Assembly: GCF_017873135.1 (NCBI RefSeq)
Contig: NZ_JAGGJV010000006.1
Coordinates: 62,001-126,000, forward strand
From: Rhizobium herbae
GTDB taxonomy: Bacteria; Pseudomonadota; Alphaproteobacteria; Rhizobiales; Rhizobiaceae
Direction of reading: 5' to 3'
Length of the DNA: 64,000 bases
The position numbers were made by a program, and so were the translations under genes. This document shows, piece after piece, positions 1 to 7,598 of this stretch (position 1 is the first letter of the stretch; each line of letters begins with the position of its first letter). The notes beneath the pieces are model-generated. The model had not been told where the DNA came from, made no database searches, and saw only the letters and a list, made by a program, of their open reading frames with translations.

Positions 1-83
1 ACGCCAAGGATACCGCGCTCCAATTCCAGAATGGCGATGTTCAGAATGACGGCTTCTAGCGCGCCGAAACGGGAGGCGTACAT

Positions 84-620
84 GATCACTGTGCCGAAAC
101 TAGGCTCTCGTCACACCCGCAATCAACGTGATCGAGACGATAGCCAGTCAGCCGGAGGCTGACCCTCTGAACCACATAAAGTCGCCCGCCGCCACTGCTT
201 CCCGTCCCCGTAAGGCTCCCAGCACTGCCCAGATCGAAGCCACCGTCATCACCATGGCACCGAAAATTCCGAGCTTCGAGGCGAACTCGGGATCGCCGGG
301 AGCCGGTAGAAGGACCAAACCGAATATGAGCGCCTTTGGGTTCAGCATGGTGGTCAGATAGACGTGTCTCGCCGTCACTTCATCCGGGGTGCCATCGTTC
401 TCGTGCATGCGCCACAGCCTGACAGCCATCAACATGACCCATCCTGCGGCCGCGAGTTTCATCACGACTGCGATGATCTGCCAACGCGAGAACTTCCGAT
501 CCCAGCCAGACCAGCCGCAGGATCGTCGTGAGATAACCGAGCAGTTCGGCCGGGATCAGCCGTCGGGCTTTGCGAAGCCCGTTTTGCGCTCCCGCAAGGC
601 GCAGCGGCGAACTTTGACAG
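84..620 (-). pseudogene. LysE/RhtB-family exporter, decayed
   Basis: The minus strand carries pieces of an amino-acid exporter of the LysE/RhtB family. The clearest is the block around VYLTTMLNPKALIFG (within 148-465), typical of the middle of that family. The reading frame is broken at about 490-500: upstream residues (GLRKARRLIPAELLGY) are in another frame, and a TGA stops the C-terminal part at 148 although similar hydrophobic sequence (LAIVSITLIAGV) continues beyond it. No intact start or N-terminal PGP motif was found, so this is a pseudogene with several lesions. To its left, an ATG at 83 on the minus strand opens 27 codons to the window edge; this could be the start of another gene but cannot be judged. 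Confidence 0.6.
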
Positions 621-694
621 CGATCAAGTTCGGGAACATCGTTAAACTTGGCGTGGTTGATCTGCATCAACGTCCCAGAAAACCAGCCGCGTTA

Positions 695-709
695 TGTTCC
701 ACCGGAACA
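695..709. promoter_or_regulatory. Short palindrome TGTTCC-ACC-GGAACA
   Basis: A perfect 6-bp inverted repeat with a 3-bp spacer lies in the 280-bp non-coding stretch between the LysE remnant and the end of hemN. It has the size of a dimeric repressor operator, but no intact gene starts next to it, so it may be a leftover of a lost promoter. Nothing else was recognised in this stretch apart from the hairpin at 821-850. Confidence 0.2.
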
Positions 710-820
710 ACAGCGTTCGGACGGAACGGCTTCGCTCTGGTTGGAAATATCTCCAAGCTTCCCAGTCGGCTGCCGTCCATATATCGCGGCCTGAGGGGCT
801 AGGGAGGCGAGGCCGCGACG

Positions 821-850
821 AAGGCCCGGCAAGCCGGATTGCCGGGCCTT
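821..850 (-). terminator. Hairpin downstream of hemN
   Basis: An 11-bp perfect stem (AAGGCCCGGCA / TGCCGGGCCTT) with an 8-nt loop lies 52-81 nt past the hemN stop codon. No T-tract follows on the minus strand, so it is either a weak intrinsic terminator or an mRNA 3'-end stabiliser. The position suits hemN transcript ends. Confidence 0.4.
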
Positions 851-901
851 CTGCTCTTGCACCAGGGGGGCGGAGGTCTGGCCCCACAATTCCAATCGTG
901 G

Positions 902-2254
902 CTATGCCGCCTTGCTGAAACTGCGGCCGGAGTTGCCGAAATAGGTATCGAATGCGGATGCCACCGCGCGGATCATGAACCGGTTGCCGTCGCTCACACG
1001 GACGTGACCTGCATCGAGTGCCACGACGCCATCGTCCATCAACTCCTGCAGTCTCGTGTTGCCGTTCGACAGGAGCGCTGAATCGAAGCCGTGGACGGAC
1101 GCAAGGCCTGCGATGTCGACGGTGAAATCGCACATCAGCCGCTCGATCACATCGGCGCGGAACCGGTCCTCCGCGGTGAGAGCGTATCCTTTCGCGGTGG
1201 CCAGCCCTCCGTCCGCGATGCGCTTCGCATAAAGACCGAGTGGGACTTCGTTCTGAACGAATCCCTCGGCGAAGCTGCCGATCGACGATGCGCCGAGGCC
1301 GATCAAGGTCCGGCATTCGTCCGTGGTGTATCCCTGGAAATTCCTATGCAGTCGGCCGCTGTCTGCCGCGATGGCTAGGTCGTCGTCTGGACGCGCGAAG
1401 TGGTCCAGGCCAATGCGCTTATATCCTGCCGCCATGAGTGCGTGGGTGATCGCTTCCGCCTGTTCGTTCCTTTCCTGCGCGCCAGCAAGGGCAGTTTCGT
1501 CTATCAGCCGCTGATGCTTCTTGAAGCCGGGGACGTGCGCGTAACCGAAGACGGCGAGCCGGTCCGGCCGCATCGTGATCGCGGCCTCGACAGTGTCGAT
1601 GCAGGACTGCACCGTTTGGAAAGGCAGTCCGTAAATGAGGTCGAAGTTGAGCCCCGGGATCCCGTTGGCCCGCAGGCGGGAAACCGCCTCTGCTGTGATT
1701 TCCGCCGACTGGATGCGGTTTATAGCCTTCTGGACGATGGGATCAAAGCTCTGTACGCCGAGGCTCGCCCGAGTGACTCCCATTTGCCCGAGGGCATCTG
1801 TCATTTCACCAGTCAGTGTCCGGGGATCGATCTCCACCGCGATGCGGGCGTCCGCGCAGACCGCGAAGTTTGCACGCAGAGTGTCCATCAGCGTAACGAA
1901 TTCCTCCGGCCGCATGGTCGTCGGAGTGCCGCCACCAAAATGGATTTCACCGACTTCAAGACGCTCATTCCGCGATCCGCCGACCAGGGCTATCTCCCGC
2001 TGCAGGACGTTGAGATAGTCAAGGATCGGCTGGTCTCTTTCGGAGATCGTCGTGTGGCAGCCGCAATACCAGCACATCGAGCGGCAGAAGGGGATGTGGA
2101 GGTAGAGGGAGGTGCTTTCACCGGAGGGCACGGACTGCAGCCACTTGACGCAGTCACCAGGACCGACATCGGACGAAAACAGAGGCGCCGTCGGATAGCT
2201 CGTGTAACGGGGCAGACGCTCCTCTCCGTACTTCTCGATCAATGTCCTGGTCAT
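902..2254 (-). CDS. hemN: Oxygen-independent coproporphyrinogen III oxidase
   Basis: Radical-SAM enzyme that decarboxylates coproporphyrinogen III to protoporphyrinogen IX without oxygen, supplying haem for cbb3 oxidase under low oxygen. The 450-aa product has the usual family length. C57, C61 and C64 form the C-x3-C-x2-C motif for the SAM-bound [4Fe-4S] cluster, and GGGTP follows in the SAM-binding region; the N-terminus RYTSYPTA is typical of HemN. Start chosen at ATG 2254 (MTRTLIEKYG); ATG 2266 (four codons earlier) is an alternative. A FixK/FNR-like box at 2318-2331 is about 70 nt upstream. Longer upstream readings of the frame are not HemN-like. Cytoplasmic; monocistronic. Confidence 0.95.
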   Translation of the reverse strand: MTRTLIEKYGEERLPRYTSYPTAPLFSSDVGPGDCVKWLQSVPSGESTSLYLHIPFCRSMCWYCGCHTTISERDQPILDYLNVLQREIALVGGSRNERLEVGEIHFGGGTPTTMRPEEFVTLMDTLRANFAVCADARIAVEIDPRTLTGEMTDALGQMGVTRASLGVQSFDPIVQKAINRIQSAEITAEAVSRLRANGIPGLNFDLIYGLPFQTVQSCIDTVEAAITMRPDRLAVFGYAHVPGFKKHQRLIDETALAGAQERNEQAEAITHALMAAGYKRIGLDHFARPDDDLAIAADSGRLHRNFQGYTTDECRTLIGLGASSIGSFAEGFVQNEVPLGLYAKRIADGGLATAKGYALTAEDRFRADVIERLMCDFTVDIAGLASVHGFDSALLSNGNTRLQELMDDGVVALDAGHVRVSDGNRFMIRAVASAFDTYFGNSGRSFSKAA

Positions 2255-2317
2255 CGGGTGCCCCATCCTGCCAAATTTGGTTTCCTTGAGTGTTAGCCGT
2301 GGGCGCGCGATATGTCT

Positions 2318-2331
2318 TTGATCCATCGCAA
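2318..2331 (-). promoter_or_regulatory. FixK/FNR-type box (weak) before hemN
   Basis: TTGATCCATCGCAA matches 8 of 10 positions of TTGAT-N4-ATCAA, with one perfect half-site. A -41.5 placement would start transcription near 2283, upstream of either hemN start. hemN is a classical FNR/FixK target in rhizobia. Confidence 0.5.
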
Positions 2332-2429
2332 GTGAACGCGCTGAAAGAAATGCGACGAAGTTTGCTCGCGAACAAAGTCGTACACCGACCTGCGATCGAT
2401 TCTCCTTCCACGGTCTGGATGATCTGCCG

Positions 2430-2726
2430 CGAAGCGAACTCGAATACCGGAACCACATGACCAACCTGCTCGCTCCACCCCTCATCGATGCCCGCACCAT
2501 TTCCCCCCAATATCGGCGCACCTCCATCTTCGGGGGGCGCAGGCGTCCGTGTCGACTTCCCAATCTCGCGTTGAGATATGCCGAGATGACAGGAACCGCG
2601 CTTCATGCCGTCTCTCGCATTCTCAGCGCGTGGGAGGTGAAAGGATTTGTTGAGGGAGGGCGTCAGAAGCTGCCCGTCCTTAATGTGGCGTGGCTTGCCG
2701 CATTGGCCGGCGAGGCGGAGAAATGA
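2430..2726 (+). pseudogene. Crp/Fnr-family regulator (NnrR-like), C-terminal remnant
   Basis: The plus strand encodes the helix-turn-helix end of a Crp/Fnr regulator: AEMTGTALHAVSRILSAWE then [11 protein letters not shown]. This recognition-helix pattern (MTGT-x-SR-LS-WE) is that of NnrR/DNR-type nitric-oxide regulators. The residues that should come just before it (GVRVDFPISR) are present but in a different frame, so an indel near 2570 breaks the gene. No cyclic-nucleotide-like sensor domain was found upstream, only about 100 bp of vaguely related sequence. Its place next to hemN and pseudoazurin suggests that a denitrification-linked regulator once stood here. Confidence 0.6.
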
Positions 2727-2745
2727 CGGGTATTCGCTTCAGCGT

Positions 2746-2759
2746 TTGTCTCAGATCAA
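2746..2759 (+). promoter_or_regulatory. FixK/FNR-type box before pseudoazurin
   Basis: TTGTCTCAGATCAA has one perfect half-site (8 of 10 positions). Its centre is about 80 bp before the pseudoazurin ATG; a -41.5 architecture would start transcription near 2794 and give a leader of about 39 nt. Confidence 0.6.
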
Positions 2760-2832
2760 ATTGGATTCGATCACCTCCGCTATGTTGCTTTGCAACGAAG
2801 CCAAGTTGGCTTCTGTTTCAAGGAGCATTCAC

Positions 2833-3279
2833 ATGAGGAAGTTCATTAAGACTATCGTCGGCTCGGTCATTCTGGCGGCATCGTTCGGCTTCACGGCCAG
2901 TGCAGCGGACTTCGAGGTTCATATGCTGAACAAGGGCAAGGACGGCGCGATGGTCTTTGAACCAGGCGGCATCAAGATCGCCACGGGTGACAGCATCACC
3001 TTCATCCCCACGGACAAGAGCCATAACGCAGAGACCGTCAAGGATCTAATTCCGGAAGGTGCAACGGCTTTCAAGGGCAAGATGAACGAGACCATCAAGA
3101 TCAGGTTCGACGCTCCAGGAGCTTATGCGGTGAGGTGTGCGCCCCATGTCGGCATGGGCATGATCGCTGTCGTGGTCGTCGGAGACGCACCTGCCAACCT
3201 AGACGCCATCAAGACCGCCAAGTTTCCTAAAAAGGCGCGTGAACGGCTTGATGCCGACATTGCTAGCCTCGGGCTCTGA
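2833..3279 (+). CDS. Pseudoazurin (blue copper electron carrier)
   Basis: Periplasmic type-1 copper protein that carries electrons, classically from the cytochrome bc1 branch to nitrite or nitrous-oxide reductase. The 148-aa precursor has a 24-residue signal peptide ending TASA. Counting from the mature Ala, the copper ligands are H40, C78, H81 and M86, the standard pseudoazurin numbering, in SHNAETV and [10 protein letters not shown]. Start ATG 2833 follows AAGGAG with good spacing. Upstream is a FixK/FNR box. No nitrite or nitrous-oxide reductase is in the window, so its partner is elsewhere or it serves cbb3 oxidase. Confidence 0.93.
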   Translation: MRKFIKTIVGSVILAASFGFTASAADFEVHMLNKGKDGAMVFEPGGIKIATGDSITFIPTDKSHNAETVKDLIPEGATAFKGKMNETIKIRFDAPGAYAVRCAPHVGMGMIAVVVVGDAPANLDAIKTAKFPKKARERLDADIASLGL

Positions 3280-3334
3280 TCGGGATTTGTCCAGCCGACA
3301 TTGAAAGTAGCCGACTGGACATCGAGGCACTGTG

Positions 3335-3496
3335 ATGAAGACAATTCATACCGATATTAGCGAAAATGGTCATGCCAAAGCGGACCTTGCACTCAAGCAA
3401 GCGCTCTTGGAGATGGTCGGTTGCCCCGGCGGGATCTCAGAGGGGGCTCCTGGCTTCAATATCGTCTGTTCGTCACCCCGTGATCGTACAAGTTGA
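3335..3496 (+). CDS. Possible small protein, 53 aa
   Basis: An ATG at 3335 preceded by GAGG opens 53 codons (MKTIHTDISENGHAKAD to SSPRDRTS). I recognise no family. It lies in the 328-bp gap between pseudoazurin and fixL, otherwise featureless. It may be the truncated start of a lost gene rather than a functional peptide. Confidence 0.25.
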   Translation: MKTIHTDISENGHAKADLALKQALLEMVGCPGGISEGAPGFNIVCSSPRDRTS

Positions 3497-3607
3497 GTTT
3501 GCACGGGTGTCCACGCGTGGACACCCCATCTTTCTGCATGCTACAACCCGCCACGTCGGCACGGTCCGTGTTGATTGTTGACACAAGGGCAACGGGTGAA
3601 GCCTCAG

Positions 3608-5131
3608 ATGATGCCGCACAGGAACGGTGCCCCCCGAACGAGCCTTGCGTCGCTGATACTTGACAGGAAAATCTCTCGCAGGCGGGCGTATCTGTTCGCA
3701 GTGCTGGCGGCCTGTTTTTCCATTCTCGTTGCCTTCCTTGTTCGCAACGGTCTGGCTGGTCTGACGGTTGTCGATCTGTTCATTCCTGCAGTGCTCGTCG
3801 TATCGGTAGTGGGTGGGGTGACGTCGACATTGATCGTCGCCGGCCTCTTGTGCGTCGTCGTGGTCGCGATGGAAACCGGGACGGGCGCTCCGTTCCAAAC
3901 GCTATGGGTCGAACTCGGATTCTTCATCGTGGTTGCCATCGCTATTGCGCTCATCAGCGAAGTGCTGAGAGATGCACTCCTGGCTGCGAAGAACGCCGAG
4001 AAGGCCCTCAGTGTGCGGGAGGCTCATCTCAAGTCCATTCTGGACACCGTTCTCGATGCAACCATCGTCAGCGAGCAGGATGGGACGATCGTGTCCTTCA
4101 ATGCCGCGGCCGTCAGGCAGTTCGGCTATGCCGAAGAGGAGGTCATCGGCCAGAACCTCCGCATTCTGATGCCACAGCCCTATCGCAAGGAACACGACGG
4201 TTATCTCAACCGGTATCTGAGCACCGGGGAGAAGCGGATCATCGGTGTCGATCGCGTGGTCGTCGGACAACGGAAGGATGGTTCCACGTTTCCGATGAAG
4301 CTCGCAGTCGGTGAGATGCGTTCCGGAGACAAGATATTCTTTACAGGTTTCGTCCGAGATCTTACCGAGCGTGAGGAATCCGCTGCCCGTCTCGAAGAAA
4401 TTCAAGGTGAGCTTGCCAGACTGGCCCGCCTCAATGAAATGGGCGAGATGGCGTCGACACTCGCGCACGAACTGAACCAGCCCCTTTCGGCGATCGCCAA
4501 CTACGTGCACGGGTGTTCGCGCCTTCTGCGGGGCATGGACACCGACGTCGCGGTGATGATGAGGGAGGCCCTTGAGGAGGCTGGCAGCCAGTCTCTGCGC
4601 GCCGGACAGATCATAAAACATCTGCGTGAGTTCGTCAGCAAAGGCGAGACCGACAAGGCACCGCAGAACATCCGACAACTAGTGGAGGAGGCAGGTGCGC
4701 TGGCTTTGGTCGGATCTCGTGAGAAAGGTGTCAGGACCGTATTTGACTATCACGCAGGAGCGGAGATGGTGATGGTCGACCACATCCAGATCCAACAGGT
4801 GTTGACCAATCTGATGCGCAACGCCATCGAGGCTATGAAGGACGCTCCTAAAAAGGAGCTGATCGTTCGGATCCAGCCAGGTGCCCCAGGACAGGTGACC
4901 GTGATCGTCGAGGATACGGGCTCGGGAATTCCGGAGGAAATCTCGGCACAGCTATTCAAGCCATTTACAACCACGAAGCCTGGAGGAATGGGAATCGGAC
5001 TGTCGATATCGAAACGGATCGTGGAAGCGCATGGCGGAACGATGACCGTATCGCATACCTCGTCTGGGGGCGCGAGCTTCCAATTCACGCTGCCTGCTTA
5101 TGATGAGAGAGACGACCATGTCGAAGGATGA
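3608..5131 (+). CDS. fixL: Oxygen-sensing haem histidine kinase FixL
   Basis: Membrane sensor kinase that is inhibited by O2 bound to haem and phosphorylates FixJ when oxygen falls. From ATG 3608 it has 507 aa, close to rhizobial FixL. Order: hydrophobic membrane segments within about residues 25-120; PAS domain about 130-255 with the proximal haem ligand H196 in [11 protein letters not shown]-box with phospho-acceptor H287 in [12 protein letters not shown]; then the ATPase domain with DTGSGIP and [11 protein letters not shown] 3611 is an equally good start; an upstream TTG at 3575 is less likely. fixJ starts 14 nt before the fixL stop, so the two are translationally coupled. No FixK box precedes it. 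Confidence 0.96.
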   Translation: MMPHRNGAPRTSLASLILDRKISRRRAYLFAVLAACFSILVAFLVRNGLAGLTVVDLFIPAVLVVSVVGGVTSTLIVAGLLCVVVVAMETGTGAPFQTLWVELGFFIVVAIAIALISEVLRDALLAAKNAEKALSVREAHLKSILDTVLDATIVSEQDGTIVSFNAAAVRQFGYAEEEVIGQNLRILMPQPYRKEHDGYLNRYLSTGEKRIIGVDRVVVGQRKDGSTFPMKLAVGEMRSGDKIFFTGFVRDLTEREESAARLEEIQGELARLARLNEMGEMASTLAHELNQPLSAIANYVHGCSRLLRGMDTDVAVMMREALEEAGSQSLRAGQIIKHLREFVSKGETDKAPQNIRQLVEEAGALALVGSREKGVRTVFDYHAGAEMVMVDHIQIQQVLTNLMRNAIEAMKDAPKKELIVRIQPGAPGQVTVIVEDTGSGIPEEISAQLFKPFTTTKPGGMGIGLSISKRIVEAHGGTMTVSHTSSGGASFQFTLPAYDERDDHVEG

Positions 5132-5738
5132 TTTCACCGTCCATATCGTCGACGACGAGGAACCAGTCCGGAAATCGCTTGCGTTCATGCTGACGATGAA
5201 CGGGTTCGCCGTGCGGGTGCATGAATCGGCCACAGCGTTCGCGCAGTTCGCACCTGGCGCGCGAGACGCCGTTCTGATAACCGACCTTCGTATGCCGGAC
5301 ATGACGGGCGTCGAACTGATCCGAAATCTGTCAATGCTGACGAATAGAATTCCCTCGCTGGTGATCACGGGGCACGGCGATGTTCCGATGGCCGTCGAAG
5401 CCATGAAGGCCGGAGCTATCGATTTCATCGAAAAACCGTTCGAAGACATTGTCATCATCGACGCGATCCGCCGGGCGGCCGACCAGCTTCACGACAAGCG
5501 CGTCGCAACAGATTCCGCCGAGGACGTCCGCGAGCGTCTTGCGACACTTAGCGAACGCGAACGTCAGGTGCTGTCGGCCGTGGTTGCCGGGCTGCCGAAC
5601 AAGTCGATCGCGTATGATCTCGATATCAGCCCCCGTACGGTGGAGGTCCATCGCTCCAATGTTATGGGCAAGATGAAGGCGAAGAGCCTGCCCGAACTTG
5701 TCAGGATGGCGCTCGCCGCTGGATTCGGTCCCGCTTGA
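5118..5738 (+). CDS. fixJ: Response regulator FixJ
   Basis: Transcription factor of the FixLJ pair; when phosphorylated it activates fixK (and nifA in symbionts). The 206-aa protein has an N-terminal receiver with acidic pair D12/D13, phospho-acceptor D56 in LITDLRMPD, and the conserved Lys in EKPFED, then a LuxR/NarL-type HTH ([20 protein letters not shown], then [11 protein letters not shown]). ATG 5118 ([16 protein letters not shown]) was preferred to the upstream in-frame ATG at 5100 because family members begin here. It overlaps the end of fixL. A GTACGTAG motif before fixK is a candidate binding site. Confidence 0.96.
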   Translation: MSKDDFTVHIVDDEEPVRKSLAFMLTMNGFAVRVHESATAFAQFAPGARDAVLITDLRMPDMTGVELIRNLSMLTNRIPSLVITGHGDVPMAVEAMKAGAIDFIEKPFEDIVIIDAIRRAADQLHDKRVATDSAEDVRERLATLSERERQVLSAVVAGLPNKSIAYDLDISPRTVEVHRSNVMGKMKAKSLPELVRMALAAGFGPA

Positions 5739-5756
5739 TGACTTTCGGCGTTTCGC

Positions 5757-5770
5757 TTGATTTAAAGCAA
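5757..5770 (+). promoter_or_regulatory. FixK/FNR-type box before the FixT-like gene
   Basis: TTGATTTAAAGCAA matches 9 of 10 consensus positions, 19 nt after the fixJ stop. A -41.5 promoter would start near 5805. This favours the TTG start at 5845 over the one at 5797 for the next gene and implies feedback from FixK or FnrN. Confidence 0.65.
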
Positions 5771-5844
5771 GGCATGGTTTCCCGTTCGGAAGTTACTTGA
5801 GTGTTTGCAGCGGGTTCCCCGTCTGCGGACAACGGGATATCGAG

Positions 5845-6189
5845 TTGCAGCTATCACAGACCATTGTCGCGATCGCCACTGATGACGCCTTGCTGCGTTC
5901 GCTTGCGTTCACGCTCGGGGTCGAGGGGTACGTGGTCCGGTCCTACGGCTCGTGGCAGACTGCTCGGGAATGGATAGAGACGTCGCTCTGCGTGATTGTG
6001 GATGTCGACATCTGCCGCGAGGACGTCGACGCTCGACGGTCCTTGCTTGATCCGGCAAGCCGCATCGTCCTGCTCACCGACGGCATGCCGGCTCCAAACG
6101 TATCAGCAAACACCCGCCTCATCTCGAAGCCCTTGGAGGGGGCAGACATCGTCGAAGGCGTGAGCCACTTCCACCGGGTGCGTACGTAG
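5845..6189 (+). CDS. Single-domain receiver, FixT-like
   Basis: A 114-aa stand-alone receiver domain with no output domain. It keeps the acidic pair D13/D14, a phospho-acceptor-like D53 in VIVDVDI and K95 in ISKPLEG. Its place between fixJ and fixK, behind a FixK-type box, matches FixT, the FixK-dependent feedback inhibitor of FixL; in Caulobacter FixT is an Fe-S-binding receiver. Cysteines here are C50 (SLCVIVD) and C57 (ICRED); two more would be added if translation began at TTG 5797. No ATG is available in frame, so a TTG start is assumed and is uncertain. Assignment as FixT rests on context and fold; sequence identity was not tested. Confidence 0.65.
   Translation: MQLSQTIVAIATDDALLRSLAFTLGVEGYVVRSYGSWQTAREWIETSLCVIVDVDICREDVDARRSLLDPASRIVLLTDGMPAPNVSANTRLISKPLEGADIVEGVSHFHRVRT
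6182..6189 (+). promoter_or_regulatory. Candidate FixJ-binding motif upstream of fixK
   Basis: GTACGTAG matches the GTAMGTAG motif reported for Sinorhizobium FixJ sites. It overlaps the stop codon of the FixT-like gene and ends 80 bp before the fixK ATG, a plausible activator position for a fixK promoter. Confidence 0.5.
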
Positions 6190-6269
6190 AAACCCTTAGT
6201 GGTACAACCGAATTTCGCCAACAGCTTCTCTCGTCCATGGTTTCCTCACGATCACAAGGGGAAACGACA

Positions 6270-6914
6270 ATGTTCGCAGGTGCACTCACCGCAACCCAAT
6301 CACACCCAGTCCGCACTCGGGGCGTTCCCGCCCCCTCATTCCTCCCGCGCGCCAGGCAGATCAGCCTGTTTGCGCCGGAGGGTGAGATTTATGCGCAAGG
6401 CGAACAGGCCGGAGCCCTGTATCGGATCGAGTTCGGTGCGGTTCGTGTGTATCGCTTGCACACAGATGGCCGCCGCCAGATCGTGGCCTTTTATTTTGGC
6501 GGAGAGACCTTCGGTCTGGAGGCGGGCCGAACCCACAGCTTCTTTGCCGAAGCCACGGTTCATACCGGGCTGTCGAAATTCGCCAATGCTCCAGGGGAGC
6601 TGGCATCGCAGGAACTGATGACGCTCGCGCTTCGCAGCATGTTGCATGCTCAGGAACATTTACTCGTTGTCAGCCGCCAGAGCGCTGTTGAAAAACTGGG
6701 GGCGTTCCTTCTGGATGTTGCGGAACGCCAGGGCGACCTCGACCACATCGATCTTCAGATGACGCGCGTCGACATCGGCGAGTATCTTGGAATGACCATC
6801 GAAACGGTATCCCGCAGTTTTTCAAAGCTCCGCGAGGAAGGGATTTTGCGACTGCACGGTGCCAAGACCGTTGAAATCATCCAGCCGGAAAAGCTTGTGC
6901 TCCTTTGCAAATAA
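6270..6914 (+). CDS. fixK: Crp/Fnr-family regulator FixK
   Basis: Activator that binds TTGAT-N4-ATCAA boxes and switches on microaerobic genes (fixNOQP, fixGHIS and others). It is 214 aa from ATG 6270, which follows AAGGGGAAA; the upstream in-frame ATG at 6237 has no such site. N-terminal beta-roll sensor domain, then a HTH with IGEYLGMTIETVSRSFSKL, whose E-x3-SR recognition helix fits FNR-like specificity. It lacks the N-terminal cysteine cluster of FNR/FnrN, as expected for FixK, whose expression rather than activity is set by FixLJ. Candidate FixJ site at 6182-6189. Confidence 0.93.
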   Translation: MFAGALTATQSHPVRTRGVPAPSFLPRARQISLFAPEGEIYAQGEQAGALYRIEFGAVRVYRLHTDGRRQIVAFYFGGETFGLEAGRTHSFFAEATVHTGLSKFANAPGELASQELMTLALRSMLHAQEHLLVVSRQSAVEKLGAFLLDVAERQGDLDHIDLQMTRVDIGEYLGMTIETVSRSFSKLREEGILRLHGAKTVEIIQPEKLVLLCK

Positions 6915-6963
6915 CCACCGCGGACGGACGTGCGTTCAAGCGGAAGCCGTCCGGCCGATGTGT

Positions 6964-6977
6964 TTGATCCCTGTCAA
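6964..6977 (+). promoter_or_regulatory. FixK/FNR-type box before BON gene
   Basis: TTGATCCCTGTCAA matches 9 of 10 positions; centre about 74 bp before the ATG at 7045, giving a predicted transcript start near 7012. Confidence 0.65.
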
Positions 6978-7044
6978 AGACAGCCTTCCCCTTTCGTGTT
7001 TCAAAGCAACTTCAGCGCAGCATGCGCCTGAAGGGAAGCAAGCA

Positions 7045-7521
7045 ATGGACGATCTCGATCTACGGAATCTGGTCTTGGCTACGTTGGAGCGCCTGCCTCT
7101 GATCGCGGCTTCTCACATCGGCGTAGCCGTGCGTCAGGGCGTGGTCGTATTGACCGGCCACGTCGTGGACAAGAGCCACAAGGCCGTCATCGAGTTTGCT
7201 GTCATCAACCTGCCTGAGGTCAAGGGGCTGGCGCAGAAGATTCACGTTTGCGCCGATCTAGAGTTTCTCGATTCTGATGAAGAGATTGCGCGGCGGATGG
7301 TTCGGATGATCGAATGGAATATCTCGAATCCTCAGAACGATCTTCGGGTAAGGGTCGAGGACCGCTGGGTGACGCTCACTGGCCACGTCGGTTGCAGCCA
7401 AGACCTCGAGAAAGCCGAACAGTTCGCAAAGATCGTCCGGGGGTGCGCCGGCTTCAGCAACAATCTCGCCGTTTCCAACCAAGCGAGGGTCGCCGATGCC
7501 AGTCGGGAGGCTGCCGCCTGA
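7045..7521 (+). CDS. BON-domain protein (two BON repeats)
   Basis: A 158-aa protein with two BON modules, each ending in a V-x-LTGHV strand: VAVRQGVVVLTGHVVDKS (about residues 30-60) and VRVEDRWVTLTGHVGCSQ (about 105-130), each followed by an A-E-x2-V helix region. BON domains bind phospholipids or other envelope partners; OsmY and the C-terminus of hyperosmotic-shock proteins are relatives. No signal peptide is seen, so this one is probably cytoplasmic. Start ATG 7045 follows GAAGGGAAG. A FixK box precedes it, so it is probably part of the low-oxygen stress set. The exact role is unknown. Confidence 0.8.
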   Translation: MDDLDLRNLVLATLERLPLIAASHIGVAVRQGVVVLTGHVVDKSHKAVIEFAVINLPEVKGLAQKIHVCADLEFLDSDEEIARRMVRMIEWNISNPQNDLRVRVEDRWVTLTGHVGCSQDLEKAEQFAKIVRGCAGFSNNLAVSNQARVADASREAAA

Positions 7522-7598
7522 CGTTTAGGAACGGCATGATGACGGGCGATAGACGCGCCTATGCGGCATTATGGAGCAAGTGTCATTTCGGTGCCGGA

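Noticed and set aside
1400-2296. 298-codon plus-strand frame opposite hemN
   Set aside because: Antisense shadow of a clear hemN gene with no domain content.
3575-3607. Longer FixL start at TTG 3575
   Set aside because: Adds 11 non-conserved residues; ATG 3608/3611 gives the usual FixL length and residue numbering.
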